Assembly (NCBI GenBank): GCA_000333855.2
Contig: CM007320.1
Coordinates: 2,709,684-2,773,683, forward strand
DNA from: Endotrypanum monterogeii
Taxonomy: Eukaryota; Euglenozoa; Kinetoplastea; Trypanosomatida; Trypanosomatidae
Direction of reading: 5' to 3'
DNA: 64,000 nt
Shown here: positions 28,569 to 40,500 of the stretch, piece by piece
Numbering within the stretch: the stretch's first letter is position 1
Layout: every line of letters begins with the position of its first letter
Made by a program: the position numbers and the translations under genes
Notes under the pieces: model-generated
What the model was told of the DNA's origin: nothing
Databases searched by the model: none
The model's input: only the letters and a program-made list of their open reading frames with translations

Positions 28569-31284
28569 AGAAGTAAGTCGTCTGCAAAAAAAAAAAGAAA
28601 GACATACAAAACCAAGCCCAAACTTGAAAGTTATGTAGAATCTCTCACCTGCATCGGCATGCGTATTACTCAAGAGCAGACTTCGCAGTTTTGATTTTCC
28701 AGGAAAAAAAAATGTGTGTGAAATTTTTCTACACACATAATGCGCATTTTCTCTTCCGTGCATTTTTTTTTTGTTTCCAGAGGTTTGAAGCATTTTTCTC
28801 ATTTTTTCTCTGGGGTGGGGGCATCGTGGAGCACGTACGGACTTCCTCGATTGTTCCGTCCACAGGACACACCTTTCTCGCTCTTTTTGTTTTCCCCCTT
28901 TTTTTTGAGCACCTTCATGGAGATGTTTTTGCATCTCAGCAGCACACTCTCCCCTCCTTTCTTTTGGTCTTTCTCTCACGCATACACACATACACATTCA
29001 CCAATACATATATATATATATATGTCGGAGCACCATGTGCATTGATGATTTTTTTAGTTTTGACTCTGCCCTCTCTCCCTTGTGTCTCGCTACTACTCAC
29101 GCCTTCGCTGTGCCCGCTGTGCCGCTTCTCCATGTTCACTACACCTCCGCTTTGCATTCGCATGAGATTTCTCAGAGTGCACTTTTTTTTCTTCTTCTTC
29201 TCACCGGTTCCAGGCCAATGCGCGCGTGTTTGTGTGCCTGTATGTTTTGGTGATTGCACTCGCTTTCTTTGTATCGCGACGATCCCTTCTATTTTCCTCA
29301 TTTTTTTTTGTTTGGCGCAGGGGCAGCCAGTAAGCCGAGGCTCACGGTATGATAAAGGGAAGTCCGTGCAAGCCTCTTTGTGTAACCGAGACTCGATCAT
29401 TCAATCTCTCTCTGCTCTTTTTCCAGTCACCCATCTTGGTGACTGTCATACCATCCATGAACCGACGCGCTTTTGTTTTAATGGATGTTTTCCCGCGCCA
29501 AAAACACTTCCCACATTTTGTCTCGATTTCGCTACCTAATACATATATATATATATATATATATATAGATAGATGTTTGCATGTAGCGCGCCTCTGCACA
29601 GATGGATTTTATATTTCTTGAGTCACAACTGTTGTTTCTTTTTCGAATTTTGGTCATATATATATATATATATATATATATACGTGTGTGTGTGTGTCTG
29701 TGATTGTGATTGTGATTCTTTTCGGTTGTCACCGTGCTCATTTTATTTTATTTTATTGTGTATTATGAGTTGCCGCCTCCTTCATCCTCTGGATCTTCAT
29801 ATTTTTGTTTCATTTTATTTTTCATCATCTTCCTTTCCCTAGATTTTAGTAGATGCTCAACCTTCACTCGCCTATTTTTTTTCCCCCTCTGAAGTTGTGG
29901 GGGATGACTTGACACCTCACCTACCATTCCTCACCGCTCCGGCGTGCACCTCCTTTCTTTGTCTCATACGTACACGATGGATGTGACGAATTTCCCTTCC
30001 TCATCCCCTCACATGTACGCAACGCAGCCAATCCCCCATTATTTTTATATTTCAAATGTCTTTCAACGGAAAACAAAACCGAAAGCATTTCGAAGCAGCT
30101 AATTTGTTCATTTTTTCTTAGAGATCAAAAAAAAAAAAACAGCTCGACTGGATTTCGTGCTGTACCCTGTTTCATGCGAGCAGCAGGAAAGACAAAAAAG
30201 ATAGAGAAAGTACCTCGCTGGGAAGCGAGCGAGCCCGACGGTTCTCTTCGACAGGGGTGTGATTTGCACTAGGCGTGAATACTGAGATTTTCAGTCACTG
30301 ATTATCCCCCGAAAAAAGTGAAACGACAGAGGGAAAAGTTTTCTGTTTTTTTTTTTTTCGAGGAGAAAAAAAAACACTCTCTTTCATGTGTTTCTGCTTT
30401 TACCTTCTGAGAGGTCAGAGCAGAAACGAGGATCTTAGCGGTGACGTTCAACTGGAAAGGGGGAGGCGCATCTGCGCTGTGCATTTGCACTTGTTTTACT
30501 GTTCTGCACCTGTGCATTCGGTAATAGGCACGCTTGACCCCTCCCGATCCCTGATTCTCTTTGCGTATTTCCGTGCTGGGGTATACTCAATAACCAATGC
30601 CACCGACCTTCGCTTTTGCAACTTTATCTCGCCCCACGCCTCTCTCCTTCCTCCCGAAAAAAAAAAAAAACGAATTTTTTTTTTATTCACATACACACTC
30701 TTGTGCATCCACATTGACCCATCCTCACCCTTATGTGCATGCGGTTCACTGGTATCCTTGCTCTTTTTTTCTTTCCATACCGACGCTCAGTTTTGTGCTA
30801 TAGTATACGTCTCCCCGCTAACCACCGCACTCACGCTTCCCTCTTCGTCCCTCCTCCGTCAATCTTCTTCTGTTTCTTTCTTCATCATCCGAGTGGGTGT
30901 GTGGTCAGCTACATCCTTGATAGACCGCCCTTTCGGCACGGAGGCGCGCGCAGAACACTTTTGTCTTTTGCTCGCCTTTTTTTTCTTTTTTTCCTCTTCG
31001 CCCCATTCCGCATCTCAAACGTGCTGACGCACTTATGCGAATTTACCAATTGCTCAACATTTAGCCGTGGAACCATTGAACAGAGAGGTGTCGCGCACAA
31101 CTGACTCCCGTCATTCTCCCCTTTGCTGGTATTTTTTTATTTATTGCTCCAGCCCCCCGCTGATTCGACGTTGTTCATTCTGCAGCAGTTTGGGAGCTTT
31201 GACGGTATTTACCGCTGTCGCTCCATTTTTATTCAATTCCCCTTTCCCTTCCCTCATCTGTGACTGGACCGTCTACATCAAGCA
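28569..31284 (+). other. Intergenic spacer, 2.7 kb, no gene seen
   Basis: Pyrimidine-rich with (TA)n tracts near 29007-29023, 29540-29567 and 29655-29681, an ATTTT-type tandem near 29739-29757, and A- and T-runs. The longest open frames (up to ~280 codons) are Phe/Leu/His-rich translations of T/C tracts and are not credible. No tRNA signature was found by eye. Acceptor candidates for the Rpt6 gene are AG at 31151-31152 and 31281-31282. Confidence 0.6.
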
Positions 31285-32514
31285 ATGTCCGTTGAAGTTG
31301 CTGCGGCGACATCGTCGGCAACGGCACCGGCAAGTAATACTGCCGTCTCCGATTACTTTCTACAGAAGATCCATGAACTACGGGCAACGCAGAAGCGCGC
31401 CCTCGATAACTTCCAGCGGCTTGAGGCCCAACGAAATGACCTCAACCGCCGTGTTCGCCACCTCAAGGAGGAGGTTCAGATGCTTCAAGAGTCGGGGTCA
31501 GTGGTTGCGGATGTTATCAAGGTAATGGATAAGAATAAAGTGCTTGTGAAGACAGGAAGTGGACAGGGAAAGCTGGTTGTGAATGTGGACAAGACTGTAG
31601 ATATCAATGAATTAACCGCCAACGCTCGTGTTGCCCTACGTAGTGGCACGTCGGCCATTCACTATATTCTGCCCACCAAGGTTGACCCGCTAGTCTCGCT
31701 CATGAAGGTCGAGAAAGCAGGCAAGGAGTCGACCTATGACGAGATCGGCGGCCTCTCGCGTCAGGTGAAGGAGATCAAGGAAGTTATTGAGCTCCCCGTG
31801 AAGCACCCGAAGCTGTTCGAAGCTTTGGGAATCGAGCAGCCAAAGGGTGTGCTGCTATATGGTCCACCCGGCACCGGTAAGACGCTCCTTGCGCGTGCTG
31901 TGGCGCATCACACCGATTGCACTTTTATACGTGTCAGTGGTGCCGAGCTGGTGCAAAAATATATCGGAGAGGGTGCTCGCATGGTGCGCGAGCTGTTTGT
32001 GATGGCGCGCGAGCATAGCCCCTCTATCATCTTCATGGATGAGATTGACTCCATTGGCTCCTCGCGCCTCGAGTCGGGTGAAAACGGTGATAGCGAGGTA
32101 CAGCGCACCATGCTAGAGTTGCTCAACCAGTTGGATGGATTCGAGGCTTCCAAGAACATTAAAGTTATTATGGCAACCAACCGCATGGACATTCTCGACG
32201 AGGCGTTGCTTCGCCCGGGTCGCATCGACCGGAAAATTGAGTTTCCAGCACCGGATGAGGCGGCCCGCTTTGAGATTCTTAAGATTCACTCGCGCAAAAT
32301 GAATCTAACGCGCGGTATCGACCTCAGGGATATTGCCAAGAAAACATCCAACTGCTCTGGCGCTGAACTGAAGGCGGTGTGCACCGAAGCGGGTATGTTC
32401 GCCCTACGTGAGCGACGCGTGCACATCACGCACGAGGACTTTGTTCTTGCCGTTGCAAAGGTGATGCACAAAGACCAGGACAAGAATGTATCATTGAAGA
32501 AGATGTGGAAGTAG
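31285..32514 (+). CDS. RPT6: 26S proteasome regulatory particle ATPase Rpt6 (PSMC5/SUG1)
   Basis: 409 aa, the usual size for Rpt subunits. An N-terminal coiled coil (~30-75) and OB-fold (KVLVKTG) are followed by the AAA+ module: Walker A GPPGTGKT at 193-200, Walker B IIFMDEID at 248-255, arginine-finger region RPGRIDRK, and sensor/lid helices ending in the C-terminal KKMWK. The blocks [17 protein letters not shown] and KVDPLVSLM and the Trp-Lys end match Rpt6 rather than other Rpt paralogues. As part of the hexameric base of the 19S particle, it unfolds ubiquitinated substrates with ATP and feeds them into the 20S core in cytosol and nucleus. The first ATG follows a long pyrimidine tract. Nothing unusual in the catalytic residues. 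Confidence 0.97.
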   Translation: MSVEVAAATSSATAPASNTAVSDYFLQKIHELRATQKRALDNFQRLEAQRNDLNRRVRHLKEEVQMLQESGSVVADVIKVMDKNKVLVKTGSGQGKLVVNVDKTVDINELTANARVALRSGTSAIHYILPTKVDPLVSLMKVEKAGKESTYDEIGGLSRQVKEIKEVIELPVKHPKLFEALGIEQPKGVLLYGPPGTGKTLLARAVAHHTDCTFIRVSGAELVQKYIGEGARMVRELFVMAREHSPSIIFMDEIDSIGSSRLESGENGDSEVQRTMLELLNQLDGFEASKNIKVIMATNRMDILDEALLRPGRIDRKIEFPAPDEAARFEILKIHSRKMNLTRGIDLRDIAKKTSNCSGAELKAVCTEAGMFALRERRVHITHEDFVLAVAKVMHKDQDKNVSLKKMWK

Positions 32515-35500
32515 TGAAACATCGCCAAGGGTGGTGGGGTGGTGGGGGCGAGGAGGGCCTAGAAAAGCAGCACCCAATCCTTGTCCCCGCCTGTCAGCTA
32601 CCCTTGTCCACTTGTATGGATCTGAGACTCTTGTATGTCTCCGGCGAGGCGAAAGGCGCGCGCGGGGGGGGCCGAGGTAAACATATATCATTCTTGTCTA
32701 CACGTGGCTGAGTCTAGCGCTGCCGTCTGCACCACACATTTCCTCTTCCTTGGTTTGCCTCATTGCCTTTGAGAATATTTCTGGTTTTTCTGGCGACACG
32801 CTTCTAGGTAGAACACACACGTGCGCTGTTGGCGCAGAGACGGTGCTCGAGCCTTTGCGCGCGTTTCGATTGGTTTCCATCTATGGGTTTTTTCCTGGGT
32901 TGTCCAAGGAGGCGTGCACTACCGCGGAACTCCTTTTCCTTCCACTGGTTCCTGTTTATTTTCCCCCCGGATGTGATGAAATTTTTGTCAGGGTCTTTTT
33001 TTTTCTTCTCGCTGACGTTATTGTGCTGCCTCTCGCCACCATTGTATGTTTCTGTCGATCTGTCGGCGTGCGCTCCTTCCATATCATCTCTCTCGTGTGC
33101 ATATGCCCTGGACTCTTCTACGTGAGTATCGGTTTTACCTCCCCCTCCTTACGGGCTGGAAAAGTGTTGGAGATGAACAAAGCGAAACGAGTCTGAGCGA
33201 CCGAGGGGCAATGTCGGATTTAGGGCTGGGGGACATTGGGGCGGTTAGTGTGAAGTGGAGAAATAGGTGGGATGAGAGGGGGGGGGGGCGGGGAAGGGCG
33301 ATTTCGTGGCCACACTCAGGCGAGAGAAGAAATACGCGCGACAAGTTATCAGACTTTTTGCAATAAGGATGAACTCTCTCTCTCCCCCATCGACTGGTCA
33401 CCCTTATCTTTTTCCGACTCGCAACCTGCTGCTGTTGTGCCACCTTGAAGTACCTGTTTTTTTTTTTTGCAGACAAAAAAATATCACTTGTGCGTCAACT
33501 GGGTTGTCCTCGTTCTTGCACCTGACTTTTCCAACCCCACTTCATTTTAGTGTGTGTGGTGTGTGGAGGTCTACGGTGGCACCTCCTCATGCCATAGCAG
33601 CCGTGCACCCACTTGATTGGCGCTGTCTTTATGTTCTCGTTGTTGATGAATCGACTGAAGAAAAATAAAAGAAAACACATTTTCGGGGATAAAGCGTACC
33701 TGGCAGCAACACCAATAGCCAGAGATCACTTGGTTCTGCTTCTTCGTGTGTGAGTATTATTTGTTTTCATGATCATCTCGCGCACAGACGTGTGTCTGAA
33801 CATTGAGACTTTGGTTGGGTTTTGTTAATATGGATGAGCGTGTGCTGCCTTTCCCCCCAATTTCTCCCACTTGTCTCCCAGTTAGCGCTGTAGGGGGACA
33901 GGAAGCGGGAAACTTCTCTGCCCCTGTTTTCTGAACGGAAGTCTCTCTCTCCCTGCCTTTTTTCCTTTATATTTCTTCACGTGGCTTGTTTTCGACCGCT
34001 TCTCCTCGAAAACGTACGTGCACGTTGGTGCAAGTACATACAAAAAAAGTATTCTACACACCGCACATTCGCTAAATAGGGGTTGGTGCTTACTACCGTC
34101 GCCGATCACACCCTTTCGTTTTTTTCTCTTCTGGGGAGCCAGTTGGCACCGCTACAGATCAAACTAATCGCCCCACGCTTCGGTTCGTGTACCTCTCCCT
34201 GTGTGTGCGTGTGTGCATTTAGCAAAGGAAAACCGTTGCAAAGAAACGAGGAGGAAAAAAAAAAATCACACACATACAAATAAAAAAAAGACTAGAAAGG
34301 CCGTTCCGATATAACGGAGCTGCCGCACCACCGCGAGAGGAGATTGATCGGACTTTGTATTACCTGTTGCTCGGCAGTTTTTTATTTATTTAGGCAGCTG
34401 CCGAATTTCTGCTGCTTTCTAGCCTTCTCAACTTTCATAGGTTTATTGTCACATTAGTTTTCTATTATTTTCCTTTACTTCCCTCTCACACGCGTTTCCG
34501 CTGTTGTCTATTGTGATCAAATCGAAGTGGTGATACGGTTATTCTTCCACTGCTCCGTTTCCCCTTCCCTTCCTTTCCCTTCCCCTCCCGTCTTTCTCCC
34601 CTTTTCTCCTCTTTTTCATTTATTTTCATATCTATATCTATCTATATATACATACATATATATATATATATATATAGAAATAATATTGGAATTACTCAAC
34701 ACACACACACACAAAAAAAAAAATTACATACTTTTTTTTGAGGAGAATCCTCAACGCCAGAAACGGTTGAGGACACAGGTATATGCATATCCGTAAGCAA
34801 GCCAAAGAGTGGGTCCTTACCAGTGCAGCGGAGGGGGAAGGGGGGGGCTCCTTTTTCTCTCTTCTTTTCAAATTTTGTTTTTCATGATATCAGCTAGGAG
34901 AGACTACTACTCGTTTTTCCCGTATTGCCCGTGGTCAATTTTCACTCCTTGACTGGTCTGCTTCATCTCCCTTTTTCTCTTGTCCTTCAGTTTTGAACAA
35001 CCGTTGTTAGGGGTCAAAAACTGTGCCGACAGTTCTGGATTTCTTCGCTCCTCCTTTCATATTTCAATCTTTTTTTTTTTGATATTTTGCACAGCGACTT
35101 GAGGCTCTACGTGCGTTTTCGGTCAAGAAAAAACAACGAGGGATCATATTTGTGCGCAAGCATCAAATAAGGTTACTCGGAAAAACGTTACGTTTTTCCG
35201 CAGCACCGTTTTACGGGGAAAGTCTCTCTACGTGTGTATGTGTCTCTGTGTTTGTCGATCAGGTGTCCGTCGCGCGCACCCCTTTCCCACTCGGGGTACT
35301 TGGGATTTACCTGTTTGTTCTTTGCTCTCCTCGTCGGCCCCTGCTGTCGCTTTCTTGACCGTTGCATCTTCACGGGCGGAGTTTCATTGATTTGTGTTAA
35401 GCTGTTATTTGTCGGCTTCTCCGTTTTTGGCTGCGTTTTTGGCTCGTCCTTCCTATTTCTGAGTTGGATGGTGTTCGCGGTGGCGGTGGGCCTTTTTCAC

Positions 35501-35689
35501 TCTTTCCGAGTCCCAGCTCATTAACGGTGAGCTTCCTAAGTGTATCTCTTGTTTTCTAAACCCCCTGTGTGCGGCTCGTTCGTGCACTCCGGAGCCCGCA
35601 TCTCACCTTTCACCCTTTTTTTTTATTATAGATAAGTCGCTCAAAGCTCTTGCGTGTATAGGACTGGTGCGACTTCTCTCCTTTGTGTG

Positions 35690-35729
<40 letters not shown>

Positions 35730-37574
35730 CTATATTTATTTACACATCTCCTTTTCTCTCACTTGCCTCTGCTTTTATTCTCTTCTTTCCGGCATTTTGT
35801 TGAAGGACAAAACACACTCGCTTTTTTCCCTCTCCAAATTGTGGACTTTCTTTGGTTTCGATCGCTGGTTGTCAACGCAGTTGTGTGGTGGTGTCTTGAA
35901 TTTTGACGCTGCAGCTATTTGTGCTGCAGGGTTGTTGCAGGTTGGCTTGATTGTATGTCATGGTCATTTGCTTTTCTTTTTTATACTTACCCATTCTTGA
36001 GTCCTGTGTGCCGTGTCGCGCCGTGCTAACTTTTCCACTTGCCCACGTTTGGGCTCCCCCATTCACCCCCGATACGCTGCACGTCTCATTTCTCGGTGCT
36101 TGTACAACATCATATTGAATTGTGCTGTCTAGTGAGATTTGTAGAGATTTTCTCCTCACCGATTTTTTCACCACCGTTTCCTTTCTGTCTTTTTCTTTTT
36201 CTCTCTTACAGTCATTTCCTCATCGGAAATCTTTTTCCCCTTCACCATTTACGTTTCACTGACTGCTCATACTCTCACAGGATTTCTCTCGTGCTGTTGT
36301 GTTTATCCTTTCCCTTTAAAAATTATATTCTGTCTCCGGTGGCCTCGTGGGGCTCCTCGTGTTTCTCAGAACTGCGCTCTCGTCGATTTATGTATCCGAC
36401 CTTTCTAGCCCCCAAGCACCCGAGAGGTGGATTTCTATCTTTTTTTTTGTATATTAGTATGTGTGTGTATTTGTTTGATATTGGGTATTTCTCTCTCACA
36501 CTAGGCGCCACCTTTTTTTCTCCTCACCAGATTTTTTTTTTCCCTTTCTGAGTGCGCATCCGAGTTGAATCTTTATTTGTCTTTTTCGATCTACGCTGAT
36601 AGGTCTATAAGTAACCTTGACGTTGGGTCGCTGCGCTCTGCCCCCAAGTTTGACTGCTGCCCTGTTTTTTTTTTTTCTGTATCTTTCATTTGAGATTCTC
36701 TCGTGTTTGTCCTTCTGTGTATGGTTGCCGAGCCTCCGTAAATATCGTCTGTTTCCTTGCACTTTTGAGGTGTGCTCGCTTCATCTTCTTGAAAATCTTT
36801 TTCTCCCGTGCCCACTTTCTGTTTCCTTTTTTTCTTTTCTTCTCCGACATCACCTCCTGTGGGTTTATCAACGACGGCGGCACAGGTGTTCTGGACTCGG
36901 ACAGGCGACATACCTGGCCGCTGTATACTCGAGTGAGGGATACGCCGTTAACGCGCTTTTCTGTTTTGTTGTTGTTTCTTGCTTTCTCAAGGAATTACCA
37001 TAGGAGAGATTTATTCAGGATATTCGTGGGCACAGATCCGGAAGAAATCTTCGAATCAAGTCACCCTTTCGCCGGTAGCACTTCCCCATTCCCCATTCCC
37101 CATTCCACGCATATTATTTTTATTGGTTTATCGGAATCTTCATTTTGCTCCTCTCTCCCGCCGCGCTTCACTCCTCCCCGTCGCTACTGTGATTTGAAAG
37201 GCGCTGTTGACAGCTCTTTCAAATATTTGGGCGAGTACGGCTGCGTGTGCCACGCATCTTCTCCAGCACCCCCCTTTTCTTTTGTTTCTACAGTTTTGTG
37301 GGCGTCTGTGCTACTTGTTCGCTGTCTCATTTATATCTCAGCGCTGTTGTTTTTAAATCTGCTGCATTTCCTACACCCTCCCCCCCCCCCCTGAGGGACG
37401 AGAGGTGGCCCGTCTGTCGTAGTTCTTTACTGCTTTCCCAAGCCAGGAGCGAATCTGCAGGCGCGCTGCTCGCTCGATTGCCGAAAGGATCTCTGACAAT
37501 TGGGGAAGGAAATCGGCGCTTTCGACGCGTCAAGTTCATCTCTCGGCGACTATACAAAGGCGAGGGCAGCAAGC
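32515..37574 (+). other. 5-kb gene-free spacer upstream of the HECT ligase gene
   Basis: No frame with protein-like composition on either strand. It contains G-runs (32660-32670, 33278-33290), many T/C tracts, (TA)n near 34644-34677 and 35691-35727, an 8-nt CCCCATTC-type tandem near 37084-37107, and a C14-type run near 37379-37392 that may be part of the acceptor tract for the HECT gene. Frames up to 234 codons near 36690-37394 are Phe/Ser/Leu-rich translations of pyrimidine tracts. Confidence 0.6.
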
Positions 37575-40500
37575 ATGCGCTCACTCGCCCTGTTAGAGAA
37601 CATCCGCTCAGCGTACTCAGCAAGCTTTGAAGGGCTTTCGAAACACCACGAAAAGATTACCAGAACTCACCGTGACACTAAGAACCAGGTTGATGCCGGT
37701 GTATCACGCGAGGCTGCACATCACCGCCTCGCAGAGTGCCTCAGATTGCTTTGCACAGATATTTGCATCTTAGGTGAAGAGTACGTGCGAACATTTCCGA
37801 CGAAACTGTATGTGCTAGCTCTCACCGACATCTTGGCTGCTGCCCACGAGTTCCAGTCCAAAGGGTGGGCCGCCAACCCCCTCTCGCTGAAGGAAAGCGA
37901 CGGCAGCGCACGGTGTCCCCCGAAGGTAGCGAACCATACGCCGCCGGAAATAGCGTCCAAGGGGCAATCGAGAGAGTTGCCGCCTAGGCGCGTATCTTAT
38001 AGTAATGTGCAGGTCGCCTCGGTCATTGAGGTCCTCGCGCTGCGAGCGCTGGCTCTCATTGCTGACATCGTCCCCAGGGGGAGCTTTATGTTTTGCTCCA
38101 GACAAAGTAAAGAGACGATTCCCACGCTGGCCTTGTACCTCGCCAATCAAAGGTTTCTTCTTGCCAATGAGGACCTACTGGAGGAGCTGCTGAAGTGCTT
38201 TCTGTACGTCTCCAGGGTAGCCCATGAAGCATGTGTCGATGCATGCGTGCCGCAGCATACAGTGGCGCTTCTACTGCTTTTGGCACCGCACCACTTGCGT
38301 CTCCTCTGTGTTCAAGTAGTTTCCAGTCTTCTCGCATGCGCGCGGGAGTCTGACTTGGAGGGTGTGTGGTCGCCGGTGATGACAAAGTTGATGAGTTCCT
38401 TGGACTGCTTTCTACTTGACGGCTCATTGCATGCTGGCGCGGCTGGCACAGCTGGTACAGCGCACCACGCACCCTTAATCGACTTCTCACTCTTAGCAAC
38501 ATCGCCGTCGGCGCACGTAACACCAACGGTAAATACCGCAGCTCCCACCACCGCATACCCAGCCCTGTCCTCTGCGAGGTCATTCACACCTAGTGAGCAA
38601 ACACTTCTGGAGCACTACATGGAGGCAGTGGCGCACGCCACCGACCGGCTCTTTGTCTCCGTAGTCTCGATGGAAGCACACATGAAGGTTTTGGATCACA
38701 TAATTCAATTATGCGTGCAGCTGCTCTATTTGTCTATTCACGTAACTCCTGTCACCTGTGGCGAGTGGCTCCGCACTGTCGCCCTCTCGCCGATTCTCGC
38801 CTTTTATTTGAATAATCCGACATTCGCGCTGCCGGTGATGCTGCGGCTACGAGTCTGGGAGGCTGTCTGTGGCTGCATGTTGGCGCTCGTGGAGCACCGG
38901 GAGAAGTCCTCTAAGGCCCCTGGCACAGCAGTGGACGACGGTGCTGCTGGTGGCGAGACAGCAGGTGGCACGACCGCCGACAATGCTTCCATCTCAGGCG
39001 ATGCCTCTTCAAGCATCGCCTTGTCTGCTATGCCCACTCGAATCGGGTCGTCGTCAGGTGTCCAGCGGGGCACCAGCGGAGGCGGCAGCTTCAACGCAGT
39101 AGCGGGAGGGACGCGGCTCGGGGCGGCTCCGCAGGCCGGTCCTTCTTTCACAACAGGCCCAGTGCTCACTACTGACGTGACCACAATTCCTTTCATCGCA
39201 GACGAACTGCGACTGCTCCCTTTATTAGAGTTTTTACTTGTGTTGCTCCCCTGCGCCCGCCGCGGACATTCGCACGCTGACTTTCGCCATACAGCGCTTC
39301 CGCACTTCGGCTGGGCATGGGAAGACGATTTTCACAACAAGACCGAGTGTGACGAGGCGCTGTCTCGGCGATTCGAGTGCATATATCAGCACACGCGCAG
39401 TCACCGCACGCACGAGCTCTTTGCAGTCACCCACGCGAAGCAAGCGGTTTTTTACACCGATTTTCTAAGAAAATGTTATCTTAGCGAGCGGCAAGAGCAC
39501 CACTGCCTACACAGAAAGCCCCTTCTGACGGGTTACGTGCATAGCACACAAAATGCACTGTTGCGTGGTTGCACGTGCTGCACTTCTCAGCCAGCCCCTC
39601 GATTTTCGACCTGGATGACCCACAGCTCCATGCGCCTTCGTACTGCGCACGTCGACATCACCAACAGGAGTCGTGTGTCGGACGGTGAGGACACCACAGC
39701 CACCGAAGACAATGAGGGGGGAGGAAACATTGTACCGGCACCGGAATCCACGCTGCTAGAGACGACGCTTACGCAGACCACGCCTTTGCAGCCGGTGCGC
39801 GCGAATGTTGACCTGGAAGAAGTTGCCGGAAGAGCTTCCCCATCATCATTGGAGAACGGGGGTCGCCGTATTTCTTTGCTCCAACTGCCTGGTGCTCTAG
39901 TCAACGACTCCGACACCGATGCCGTCGGTGCTAACAGGAACCCTTCGAGGAGCCGATCACCAAGTCGACACTCAATAGGTGGCTCCCCTAGCCGCGAGAG
40001 CAGCGGTGGTACAGTATACGTGAATCAAAGCCCCCGCTCCCCACGCACCGTGCACAGCGATAGGGATCAGGACTGCACGACCGATGGGGAGTACTATAGA
40101 TCTGCAAGAAGAAGTCGGAGCCGATCCCTATCGCGTAACTCACGCCGCCGATGTGGTTTGCTCGATGTCCTTCTGTGCAGGTGTAACAGTGGCACTACCG
40201 CAAAGTCGCACCACCGTATCCCGCGGATGCAGATGGGTGGCTTCACTCTTTATTCTCCCTTGTATTCACCCCGCCGTGGACATTCGCTGGCCTTGACGGT
40301 GCTACCGATGGAGGCAATGCTGGAGGACCCCGGAGAACGCCTTCAGTCCGACCCTGCGACACGCAAGGCCTTTCTCGGAAAGGGAGTTTTGTCGAGCATT
40401 CTTTCGACCATCGTGCCGGCGCTGGTCAGTGTCTTGGACAACTGCGTGAACCCCGTTGTGGCCCGCCACAGCGTCACGGTGCTCCTACGATGCTTTTCTC

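Noticed and set aside
28691..29539. 282-codon open frame on + strand
   Set aside because: Phe/His/Leu-rich, includes translation of (CA)n and (TA)n tracts; not protein-like.
32750..33196. 148-codon + strand frame with hydrophobic stretches
   Set aside because: Likely chance translation of a T-rich 3'UTR; no ATG context, splice tract or protein family support.
35691..35727. TA repeats considered as CRISPR-like or origin-like arrays
   Set aside because: Simple dinucleotide microsatellites without spacers, common in this genome's spacers.
36690..37394. 234-codon open frame on + strand before the HECT gene
   Set aside because: Composition is Phe/Leu/Ser/Pro from a T/C-rich leader; no domain, and it ends in a C-run that looks like splice signal.
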